From Kitasatospora sp. NBC_00374 (GTDB taxonomy: Bacteria > Actinomycetota > Actinomycetes > Streptomycetales > Streptomycetaceae): a stretch of DNA of 64,000 nucleotides. Below, one piece after another: positions 23,608-31,261 of the stretch. Position numbers and translations under genes: made by a program. The DNA is taken from contig NZ_CP107964.1 in NCBI RefSeq assembly GCF_041434935.1, positions 7,919,001 through 7,983,000 on the forward strand. The letters run 5' to 3'. The notes under the pieces are model-generated. The model was given only the letters and a program-made list of their open reading frames with translations. It was not told where the DNA came from and ran no database searches. How positions within the stretch are numbered: the first letter of the stretch is position 1; every line of letters begins with the position of its first letter.

Positions 23608-25761
23608 TCAGAAGTTGATCGGGAAGCTGCGGGGCCTGGTGCCGGTGGCCCGGGCGTAGGCGTTGGCGACGGCGGCGGCCGCGGCCGGGACTCCGAGTTC
23701 GCCGGCGCCCCCGGGGTCGCCGGTGGGCGGCATCAGGTGCACCTCCAGCGTGGTGGGGCTGTGCCGCTGGCGGGCGTAGTGGAAGTCGGCGAAGCTGCCC
23801 TCGCGGACGGCTCCGGCGTCGATGTGCAGTCCGGCCTGCAGGGTGACGGAGATGCCGTCCATGACGGCGCCCATCAGCTGGGCCTCCAGTCCGCGCGGGT
23901 TGACGGGCAGACCGACATCGGCGGCCATCACGGCCTTGGTGACGCGGGGGGCGGCCCGGTCGGTCGCGTCGATCTCCACCAGGCACGCGGCGCTGGAGCC
24001 GTGTTCGTCGTGGAAGGCGATGCCCTGGGCGTGTCCGGCGGGCATCGGCCGTCCCCACTGACCGGCCTGTGCGGCCTTGTCGAGGACGGCCCGGCCGCGG
24101 GAACCGCTCAGCCGGGCCCGCCGGAAGGCGACCGGGTCCTGCCCGAGGGCGCGGGCGATCTCGTCGACCATGATCTCGTCGGCGACCCGGACCAGCCCGG
24201 AGTAGACGGAGCGCCAGCTGCCGGTGTGCATCTCCAGCGGGACCTCGGCGAGCAGTTGGGTGGAGACCCCGAGCTCGTACGGGAGTTTCTCGGTGAGCAG
24301 GAAGAACGCCTGGGACAGGCTCAGACCGTCGGCCTGGAGGCCGAATCCGGCGGCGGTCAGTGCCTCGCCGAGGCCGTGCCGGAAGTCGGTCTGCACGGTG
24401 GCGACCCGGTGCTCGTAGCTGAGGACCTGGCCGAGCGCGTGGGTGGCGCGGATGCGGTGGTGGCTGGCGGGCCGCATCCGGCCGTGCCGGGTGTCGTCGT
24501 TGCGGGTCCACATCAGCTTGACCGGGCGGCCCGCGGCCCGGGAGACCTGGGCGGCCTCCAGGGCGCAGTCGAAGAACAGCCGCCGTCCGAACGAGCCGCC
24601 GGCCCGCACCACGTTGACGGTCACCGCGTCCTGCGGCAGGCCGAGTTCGGCCGCGATGGTCTGCTGGGCGACGATCGGGGACTGCGAGGCGAACCAGAGC
24701 TCGGCCCGGTCGGACCGGACGTCGGCGACGGCCGTCAGCACCTCCATCGGGGCATGGCCGACGAAGGCGAAGTCGAACTCCGCGTCGACCGTCAGGCTGA
24801 GCAGCGGCGGCACCACGAACGGCGGCTGGGCGGCCCTCAGCCGGGCCCTGATGTCCTGGTCCGAGAGGGCGGCGACCGGGCCGGGCCGCCAGTCCACCGT
24901 CAGCGCGGCCTTGGCCCTGAGCGCCTGGTCGAAGGTCTCGGCCAGGACCGCGACACCGCTCGGCACCCGGACGGCCGCGAGTACCCCGGGCATCGCCAGG
25001 GCGGCCGCGGCGTCGTACGAGCGGACCGTGCCGTTGATGGTCGGCGGGCGGGCGATCACGGTCGGCACCGCGCCCGGCACGGCCAGGTCGCCCGCGTACT
25101 TCGCCTTCCCGGTGACCAGGTCGCGGGCGTCGATCCGCCCGGTCGGGCGGCCGACCAGCCGGCGGCGATCCGCGGGCTTCGGCGCGGTGGACACCTCCGG
25201 CACCGTGATGCCCGCCGCGGCGACGGCGAGGGAGGCGTACGAGGCGCTGCGGCCGTCCGGGGCGATCACCGCACTGTTCTCGGTGCGAAGCGTGGCGGCG
25301 GACAGGCCCCAGGTCCGGGCGGCGGCGGTGACCAGGCGGGCACGGGCCGCCGCGGCGGCCGCGCGGACCGGGTGGTAGAGCGAGCGGACCGAGTTGGAGG
25401 CGCCGGTCAGCTGGTTGAAGAGCAGTTCCGGCCGGGCCTTGGAGAGCGGGACGTCGACGTCGGCGAGCCGGGCGTCGAGCTCGTCCGCGACCAGCATCGC
25501 GATCGCCGTGGTGAGGCCCTGGCCGACCTCGGCGCGGGGGAGCTCCAGCACCACCCGGCCGGTCTCGGCGACCGTCAGCACCAGCAGGTGGGCGGTGGGC
25601 AGCCCGGCCAGGATCAGCGCGTCGCCGAGGTCCACCAGGTCGGGGACGCCCGGCAGGGCCTCGGCCGGCTGCGGGTCGTCGGCGAGCTGGGCGCCGACCG
25701 CGAGGGCGGGCGCCGCCACCAGGTAGGTGAGCAGCCGGCGGCGGGTGACGGTCCGAGGCAC
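23608..25761 (-). CDS. Molybdopterin large subunit of a two-subunit hydroxylase (IorB type)
   Basis: About 717 residues. The N-terminus carries a twin-arginine-type signal (TRRRLLTYLVAAPALAVGA). The body is an aldehyde oxidase/xanthine dehydrogenase molybdopterin-binding subunit, recognisable by VLELPRAEVGQGLTTAIAML, RLVGRPTGRIDARDLVTG, VRAGGSFGRRLFFDCALEAA, and the C-terminal GDPGGAGELGVPAAAAAVAN with the catalytic glutamate region. This is the isoquinoline-oxidoreductase-like, exported subgroup, which has no FAD subunit and passes electrons to cytochromes or quinone. The start is uncertain: I took the GTG at 25761 just before the Arg-Arg motif; the frame is open to an ATG at 25854. The substrate is unknown. 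Confidence 0.88.
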   Translation of the reverse strand: MPRTVTRRRLLTYLVAAPALAVGAQLADDPQPAEALPGVPDLVDLGDALILAGLPTAHLLVLTVAETGRVVLELPRAEVGQGLTTAIAMLVADELDARLADVDVPLSKARPELLFNQLTGASNSVRSLYHPVRAAAAAARARLVTAAARTWGLSAATLRTENSAVIAPDGRSASYASLAVAAAGITVPEVSTAPKPADRRRLVGRPTGRIDARDLVTGKAKYAGDLAVPGAVPTVIARPPTINGTVRSYDAAAALAMPGVLAAVRVPSGVAVLAETFDQALRAKAALTVDWRPGPVAALSDQDIRARLRAAQPPFVVPPLLSLTVDAEFDFAFVGHAPMEVLTAVADVRSDRAELWFASQSPIVAQQTIAAELGLPQDAVTVNVVRAGGSFGRRLFFDCALEAAQVSRAAGRPVKLMWTRNDDTRHGRMRPASHHRIRATHALGQVLSYEHRVATVQTDFRHGLGEALTAAGFGLQADGLSLSQAFFLLTEKLPYELGVSTQLLAEVPLEMHTGSWRSVYSGLVRVADEIMVDEIARALGQDPVAFRRARLSGSRGRAVLDKAAQAGQWGRPMPAGHAQGIAFHDEHGSSAACLVEIDATDRAAPRVTKAVMAADVGLPVNPRGLEAQLMGAVMDGISVTLQAGLHIDAGAVREGSFADFHYARQRHSPTTLEVHLMPPTGDPGGAGELGVPAAAAAVANAYARATGTRPRSFPINF

Positions 25762-25863
25762 GGACGGAACGCTGATCGGGAGTCCTTCCTGGGCCCGGAC
25801 GGGCCGGAACGGCCGGTGTCCGGGGGCCGGCACCGAGCGGCGACAGCCGAGCATAGGGAGGAG

Positions 25864-26247
25864 CTACTGACGGGTCAACATCGCGTCCTGGCCGCTCCGG
25901 CGCGGGCCCGGCAGCACCTCCTCGACGGCGCTCGTGCCGCTTCCCTCGCGGGACTCCCAGCGCCAGGTCTCGTCCAGCCGCAGCCGTCCGTCGGGCAGCC
26001 GGGACAGCAGACTGACACAGTGTCCGCTGCTGGTCTCGCCGCTGCGGTTGAGCTGGACGTAGCGGAAGTCGAGGGTGTCGCCGGAGCGGGTGCCGACCAG
26101 CCGGCCGTGCACGATCTCCCCGCCGCTGTAGGAGGCCCGCACCACGCCGTCCTGCTCGTGGTAGGCGAAGCGGGTCGAGCCGTCCACCTCGCCGTGTTCG
26201 GCGCGGGCGACCGGGGCGAAGACCAGGCCGTCGACAGAGGGCAGCAC
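25864..26247 (-). CDS. Small lipocalin-like protein of unknown function
   Basis: A 127-residue protein predicted to be mostly beta strand, with FAYHEQDGVVRASYSGGEIVHGRLVG, GDTLDFRYVQLN and LDETWRWESREGSG. Homologues in actinomycetes are often labelled N-acetylglutamate synthase, a label that I think is unfounded since no acetyltransferase motif is present. The fold looks like a small beta-barrel. The GTG at 26247 has AAGGAGG five nt upstream, but that site is paired in a hairpin (see 26249-26274). It lies between the deacetylase and the hydroxylase genes on the same strand. Confidence 0.75.
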   Translation of the reverse strand: MLPSVDGLVFAPVARAEHGEVDGSTRFAYHEQDGVVRASYSGGEIVHGRLVGTRSGDTLDFRYVQLNRSGETSSGHCVSLLSRLPDGRLRLDETWRWESREGSGTSAVEEVLPGPRRSGQDAMLTRQ

Positions 26248-26248
26248 C

Positions 26249-26274
26249 GGTGCCTCCTTCGGTAGGGAGGCACC
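26249..26274 (-). promoter_or_regulatory. Hairpin that covers a ribosome-binding site
   Basis: Read on the minus strand, GGTGCCTCC (26274-26266) pairs perfectly with GGAGGCACC (26257-26249) around an 8-nt loop. The 3' arm contains the GGAGG ribosome-binding site of the gene starting at 26247. The structure could hold translation off, or act as an intercistronic hairpin after the deacetylase gene. Confidence 0.5.
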
Positions 26275-26345
26275 AGTCGATCACGCCGGGCCGGTTCCGG
26301 GGGAGGGTGGTTCGGATGCTGGACCGGCGCGGTCGGTGGTGCGGG

Positions 26346-27302
26346 TCAGAGGTAGTCGTCGAGCCCGGCGAGGGCGAAGCCCTGCGCGGTGGCGGTGTCG
26401 ATCACCCGCCGGAGCATCTGGGCCATGGTGCCCTGCCAGTCGGCGCCGGGGGCGCGGAAGTGGGTCAGGATGATGTCGCCGGGGTGCAGCCGCTGGTCGT
26501 CGTAGCGCCATTCGATGCGGTCGGGGAAGGCCTCCTCGGTCCACAGCGGGATCGCCCGTATCCCGCAGCCCGCGGCGGTCTGCAGGGTCGCGTCGGTGTA
26601 CTCGCCGTACGGCGGGCGGAACAGCGCCGGCCGGGTGTCCAGCTCCCGCTCCAGCCGGTCCTGCTGGCCGCAGATCTCCTGCTGCTGCTGGGCGGCGTCG
26701 AGTCTGCGCAGGTCGGGGTGGTTGATGGTGTGGTTGTTGATGCCGGCGCCCTGCTCCTGCAGTTCGCGGAAGTAGCCGTAGTCGGCCCGGGCGAGGTAGT
26801 CGGAGAGGAAGATGCTGACCGGTATCTTCAGGTCGTCCAGCATCCGGACCAGCTCCCGGTCCTTCTCCGCCCCGTCGTCGATGGTCAGGAAGACCACCGG
26901 TTGGTCCGTGGGCACCCGGTAGACGACCGGCGGCACCCCGTCGTGGAGCAGCACATTGGTGCCGGCGATCAGTGCCGGTCTGGTCCCGGGCGGTGGCGGG
27001 GCCGTCCGCGGCGGGGCCGCCAGGCCCCAGCGCTGCGCGGCCGCCAGCTTCTGACCGCGGACCGACGCCTGGCGGGCGACGGCCGCCTGGGCGTTGTCCT
27101 CCTCCTGACCGGCCCGGCCCGGCAGGACGGCGGAGTGGTGATCCGGGGGCGCCGGGTCGCCGGAGCGGGGCGTGCGTTCGGGCGGTGCGGCGGCCTGGTC
27201 GGCGGCGGGCGGGCCGGCGCAGGCGGTGGCGGCGGCGAGGAGAAGCGCGGCGGCGAAGGGGATGAGTATCCGGCGATGCCTGACCGATGATCCGATAGTC
27301 AT
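26346..27302 (-). CDS. Exported polysaccharide deacetylase (NodB-type)
   Basis: A 318-residue protein with a signal sequence or lipoprotein-like N-terminus (ILIPFAAALLLAAATACAG; Cys29 is a possible lipid anchor although the lipobox is weak). A Pro/Ala-rich linker follows, and a NodB domain from about residue 135. Its motifs are VVFLTIDDGAEKD (catalytic Asp-Asp), NNHTINHPDL (metal-binding His pair) and RPPYGEYTD, with LTHFRAPG near the end. Such enzymes remove N-acetyl groups from cell-wall or exopolysaccharide sugars outside the membrane. The start ATG at 27302 is chosen because it begins the signal sequence. A downstream gene on the same strand follows after 98 bp. Confidence 0.85.
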   Translation of the reverse strand: MTIGSSVRHRRILIPFAAALLLAAATACAGPPAADQAAAPPERTPRSGDPAPPDHHSAVLPGRAGQEEDNAQAAVARQASVRGQKLAAAQRWGLAAPPRTAPPPPGTRPALIAGTNVLLHDGVPPVVYRVPTDQPVVFLTIDDGAEKDRELVRMLDDLKIPVSIFLSDYLARADYGYFRELQEQGAGINNHTINHPDLRRLDAAQQQQEICGQQDRLERELDTRPALFRPPYGEYTDATLQTAAGCGIRAIPLWTEEAFPDRIEWRYDDQRLHPGDIILTHFRAPGADWQGTMAQMLRRVIDTATAQGFALAGLDDYL

Positions 27303-27572
27303 ACCGGGCGATGATCCCCGCAGGGTGGTGCGGTGAACCCGCGGCGGACGCCGAGTGGCCCGGATGGCGGAGCGACCGGGTAACCCGTCGTCAGCCGACC
27401 CCCGGGAGAGCGTCGGGGGGCGTGCGCGAGGGATCGGGCGCACGGGCCGGGAGGAGCGAGCGCCGGTGCGCGACCGCGCGCCCCCACCGCCGGTGCCGGA
27501 CCCTGGGCACGCGGGGCGCGGCCTCTCTACCGTGGAGGCCTGATCACAGCGGGACGACAACAGGGGGACACC

Positions 27573-28397
27573 ATGGCACGCCGCTGGCTGGTGACAGGAT
27601 GCTCGTCCGGACTCGGGGCCGCCCTGGCCGAGGCGGTGGCCGCCGCCGGCGACACCCTCCTCGCCACCGCCCGCAAACCCGCCACCCTGGACGACCTCGC
27701 CGCCGCCCACCCCGACCGGGTCACCGTCGCGGCCCTCGACATCCGCGACCCCGGCCAGTGCGCCGAAGCCGTCCGGATCGCCGAGGAACGCCTCGGCGGC
27801 ATCGACGTCCTGGTCAACAACGCGGCCACCGGCCTGCTCGGCGCGGTGGAGGAGGTCTCCGACGAGGAACTGCGCGAGCAGCTGGAGGTCCTGGCGGTGG
27901 CGCCCTGGCGGCTGGCCCGCCTGGTGCTGCCCGGCATGCGGCAACGGCGCGGCGGCCACATCGTCAACGTCTCCTCCATCGCCGGCCGGCTGTCCTTCCC
28001 CGGCATGGGGGCCTACGTCGCCGGCAAACACGCCCTGGAAGGCATGAGCCAGGCCCTGGCCGCGGAGGTCGAGCCGTTCGGAATCCGCGTCACCGTGCTC
28101 GAACCGGGCGGCTTCAGCACCCGCTACGGCAGCTCCGCCGCCGAGGCCGCCACCCGCATCCCGGCCTACCGCGGCGCAGCGGTCGACCAGACCCGCGACG
28201 GAGTCCGCGGCATGGCCCACAACCCCGACCTCGGGCGGCCCGAGGACTTCGCCGCCCTGGTCCTGCGGCTCGTCGCGGCGGCGGACGGCCCGCTGCGGGT
28301 ACCGGTCGGTGCCGACGCCTACCAGTACCTGGAGGCCGCCCGCACCCGGGCCGGAACGGAGCTCGCCACGGCGGAGGCCTTCACCCGGGGCGGCTGA
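27573..28397 (+). CDS. Short-chain dehydrogenase/reductase
   Basis: A 274-residue classical SDR. The cofactor motif is TGCSSGLGAALAEAV (residues 7-21), NNAATGLLG follows, and the catalytic serine is in NVSSIAGRLSF with the Tyr-x3-Lys pair in YVAGKHALEGM. The extended C-terminus with a PGGFSTRYGSSA loop resembles the group annotated as retinol- or hydroxysteroid-dehydrogenase-like. The acidic residue after the second strand is replaced by ARKPATL, which points to NADP(H). The ATG at 27573 has GGGGG upstream. Divergent from the deacetylase gene; substrate unknown. Confidence 0.87.
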   Translation: MARRWLVTGCSSGLGAALAEAVAAAGDTLLATARKPATLDDLAAAHPDRVTVAALDIRDPGQCAEAVRIAEERLGGIDVLVNNAATGLLGAVEEVSDEELREQLEVLAVAPWRLARLVLPGMRQRRGGHIVNVSSIAGRLSFPGMGAYVAGKHALEGMSQALAAEVEPFGIRVTVLEPGGFSTRYGSSAAEAATRIPAYRGAAVDQTRDGVRGMAHNPDLGRPEDFAALVLRLVAAADGPLRVPVGADAYQYLEAARTRAGTELATAEAFTRGG

Positions 28398-28428
28398 GCC
28401 CGGCTGCGGGCGGTCCGTCTCCCGTTTC

Positions 28429-28501
28429 GCGCCGTTCCCCGCGCCCCTGAGGTGGTGCGCCGGCCGGGCGGGTCGGTGATCGGGGGAGCGGGGAACGGCG
28501 C
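28429..28501. repeat. 14-bp perfect inverted repeat with 45-bp spacer
   Basis: GCGCCGTTCCCCGC (28429-28442) is repeated inverted at 28488-28501. The left arm with its flanking GCCCCTGA resembles the GTTCCCCGCGCCCCTGA motif found scattered between genes in many Streptomyces genomes. It may act as a terminator after the SDR gene. Confidence 0.5.
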
Positions 28502-28649
28502 GGGGTCGGGAGGTGCGGTGTCGCGGTCGGGGCCGGTCGGTTCGGGGCAGGTGGCGCCCTGCCCCGCCGGTGGGTCGCCCGCTCCCCTGGGGGTCGTGCG
28601 CCGACCGGGCGGGGTGGCCCCCGGACGGTGCCGCTTCGAGGTCCCCGGT

Positions 28650-28679
28650 TTGACACCCCCCACCGGCCCGGCGTACAGA
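28650..28679 (+). promoter_or_regulatory. Housekeeping-type promoter giving a probable leaderless transcript
   Basis: TTGACA (28650-28655) is a perfect -35 and lies 18 bp before TACAGA (28674-28679). The ATG of the phosphatase gene begins 8 nt after the -10 box, where transcription would be expected to start. Confidence 0.6.
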
Positions 28680-28686
28680 GAAGAAC

Positions 28687-31155
28687 ATGCGACAGGGTGT
28701 GTCGGCGGACCAGCACGGCCCGCCGGCTTCCACCGCTCAGACCGGAGCGACACGGGCCGCCGGCGCCCGCGCGCCGTCCCGGGAGGCTGTCGACCGGCTG
28801 CTCGCGGACTCGCTGCTGCGGGCCGTGCGGGGCACCTCCGCCTACGGCGGTGTGGTCTATCTCCGCTCGCCCGACCACCGCTCGCTGGTGCTGAGCACCG
28901 TCGTCGGCATCCCGCTGCACGTGATCGACGGGTTCCGGCGGATCCCGGTCGCCGCGCCGCTGCCCGCCGCCGAGGCGTACCGCACCGGCCGCACCGTGAT
29001 CCTCGCCGACGCCGAGGAGACGATGCGGCGGTTCCCCCGGATGGCCGTCGGGCTGCCGTACTCCTACGCCAGCGCCTCCATCCCGCTGGCGGCCGCCGAC
29101 CACGGGTACGGCGCGCTGATGCTGCTGTGGCCCGGCTCGGCGGGCGGTCCGCCGCCGGGGATCCGGCGGCAGCTGCGTACCGTCGCCAACCGGCTGGCGG
29201 GCGGGCTGGCGGCGTTCGGGGAGGAGGTGGTGGCCGGGCCGGAGCCGAAGGTCCTGCGACTGCCGCCGCCGACCGACCCGGCGACCCTGATCGGGAGCCT
29301 GGACTGGGAACCCGCCACCGGCCGGCTCAGTGCGGACGAGGAGCTCGGCCGGATCCTGGGCCTGGGCCCGGAGGAGTTCGACGGACGCTGGGCGACCCTG
29401 GTCGCGCGGCTGGCCCCGGAGGACGTCCGCCCGCTCCGGGCGGCCGCCCGGGCCGCCCTGCGGGACGGCCGGCCGTTCAGCCGCCAGGTGGGGGTCCGCG
29501 ACCACAGCGGCGGCTACCGGACGGTCGAGCTGCGCGGCCGGGTGCCGCTGGGCTCCGCCCATCTGGTGGTCACCGTCCTGGACAGCACGGCCGGCGCCGC
29601 CGCCGCGGCCGCCGTGGAACGGCTGCGTGACGGCGTGTTCGCCCTCCACCCGGACGGCCGGGTGGCGTACGTCAACCGCAGCGCCGAGCTGCACCTGGGC
29701 GCCCGGCGGTCCCAGCTCATCGGCCGCAACCCCTGGGAGGTGCTGCCCTGGCTCACCGACCCGGTGTACGAGGACCGCTACCGGGCCGCGATGGTCTCCC
29801 AGCAGCCGACCGCCTTCCTGGCCCGCCGGCCGCCCGACCACTGGCTGGCGTTCTCGCTGTACCCCGACTCGTACGGCGTCACCGGCCGGGTGGTGCCCGC
29901 GGCGCCCAGCGGCGAGCACGTGGACGCCCTGCCGGAGGCGCCGCCCGCCACACCGCCCCGCCCCGGCGCGTTCTACCACCTGCTGCAGCTGGCCAGCGCC
30001 CTCACCGAGGCCGTCACCGTGCGCGAGGTGTCGGAGTGCGTGATCGAGCAGATCCTGCCGGGCTTCGGCGGCCAGGAGCTGGCCCTCTACCTGGCCCGCG
30101 ACAGCCGGATGCACCTGGTGTCGCAGAGCGGCTACCCGACCGGCTTCCTCGACTCCTTCGAGGGCATACCGATCCGCTCCCGGCTGCCCGGCACCGAGGT
30201 GTTCAGCAGCGGCGCCCCGATCTTCTTCGAATCCCCCCGCGAGCTGCTGGCCGCCTACCCGGGCATCCCCAGGGACGAGATGTGCGCCTGGGCCTTTCTG
30301 CCGCTGATCGCCTCCGGCCACCCCGTCGGCAGCTGCATCCTGGGCTTCGACCACGCCCGGGTGTTCACCGCCGAGGAACGGTCCGTGCTCACCGCGCTCG
30401 GCGGCCTGATCGCCCAGGCGCTGGAGCGGGCCCGTCTGTACGACGCCGAGTTCGCCCTCGCCCGCGGCCTCCAGCAGGCCCTGCTGCCGCACCGGCTGCC
30501 CGCCGTCCCCGGCCTGACCACCGCCGCCCGCTACCTGCCGGGCACCCAGGGCATGGAGATCGGCGGGGACTGGTACGACGCCGTCACCACCCCGATGGGC
30601 CTGTGCCTGGTGATCGGCGACGTGGAGGGCCACAACGTCGGCGCCGCCGCCACCATGGGCCAGCTGCGCAGCGCCGTACGGGCCTTCACCAGCGGCGGCA
30701 GCGCGCCGGACGAGGTACTCGCCCGGACCAACCAACTGCTGCTCGACCTCGACGCCGGGCTGCTCGCCAGCTGCTGCCTGCTGCGCATCGACCCCGCGAC
30801 CGGGAGAGCCGAGGGTGTCCGCGCCGGACACCTCCCGCCGCTGCTGCGCCACCCGGGCGGTCGGACCGAGGTCCTCGCCCTGGACGGCGGCCCCCTGCTC
30901 GGCATCGACCGGGCGGTGCACTTCCCGGTCACCGAGTTCCTGATCCCGCCCGGCGCCGTCCTCGCCCTGTACACCGACGGCCTGGTCGAGGACCCCGGCA
31001 GCCCGATCGAACAGGGCATCGACCGGCTCCGTTCCTCGCTCGCGCACGACCTCACCGGCAGCCTGGAGGCGCTGGCCGACCGGCTGGTCGGCGACGCCCG
31101 CGGCTCCTCCCACCGGGCCGACGACGTCGCCCTGCTGCTCGCCGGCCGGGACTGA
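28687..31155 (+). CDS. GAF/PAS multidomain SpoIIE-type PP2C phosphatase
   Basis: An 822-residue cytoplasmic signalling protein. An N-terminal GAF-like domain (about 30-175; ASASIPLAAADHGYGALMLLW) is followed by two PAS-like domains (about 200-400; WEPATGRLSADEELGRILGLG and RDGVFALHPDGRVAYVNRSA). A second GAF lies at about 425-585 (AWAFLPLIASGHPVGSCILGF) and the SpoIIE/PP2C phosphatase domain at about 590-822 (GLQQALLPHRLP, EIGGDWYDAVT, LVIGDVEGHNVGAAATMGQL, YTDGLVE, DDVALLL). Metal-binding aspartates are present. Such proteins dephosphorylate anti-anti-sigma factors; no partner gene is adjacent. It has its own promoter with almost no leader. Confidence 0.92.
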   Translation: MRQGVSADQHGPPASTAQTGATRAAGARAPSREAVDRLLADSLLRAVRGTSAYGGVVYLRSPDHRSLVLSTVVGIPLHVIDGFRRIPVAAPLPAAEAYRTGRTVILADAEETMRRFPRMAVGLPYSYASASIPLAAADHGYGALMLLWPGSAGGPPPGIRRQLRTVANRLAGGLAAFGEEVVAGPEPKVLRLPPPTDPATLIGSLDWEPATGRLSADEELGRILGLGPEEFDGRWATLVARLAPEDVRPLRAAARAALRDGRPFSRQVGVRDHSGGYRTVELRGRVPLGSAHLVVTVLDSTAGAAAAAAVERLRDGVFALHPDGRVAYVNRSAELHLGARRSQLIGRNPWEVLPWLTDPVYEDRYRAAMVSQQPTAFLARRPPDHWLAFSLYPDSYGVTGRVVPAAPSGEHVDALPEAPPATPPRPGAFYHLLQLASALTEAVTVREVSECVIEQILPGFGGQELALYLARDSRMHLVSQSGYPTGFLDSFEGIPIRSRLPGTEVFSSGAPIFFESPRELLAAYPGIPRDEMCAWAFLPLIASGHPVGSCILGFDHARVFTAEERSVLTALGGLIAQALERARLYDAEFALARGLQQALLPHRLPAVPGLTTAARYLPGTQGMEIGGDWYDAVTTPMGLCLVIGDVEGHNVGAAATMGQLRSAVRAFTSGGSAPDEVLARTNQLLLDLDAGLLASCCLLRIDPATGRAEGVRAGHLPPLLRHPGGRTEVLALDGGPLLGIDRAVHFPVTEFLIPPGAVLALYTDGLVEDPGSPIEQGIDRLRSSLAHDLTGSLEALADRLVGDARGSSHRADDVALLLAGRD

Positions 31156-31261
31156 ACCCCGCCGCCGGCCGGCGCGGCCGGCAACCGACGACTTTCGTCG
31201 CGACCGCCGACGACCAACCGCGACAGCGGCCGCACTCCGCGCCCGGTTACCCTCAGTCCCC

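Noticed and set aside
29970..30440. Considered whether the middle of the phosphatase was a separate gene because the domain order GAF-PAS-PAS-GAF is long.
   Set aside because: The frame is continuous with even coding pattern, and no internal ribosome-binding site with start codon stands out.
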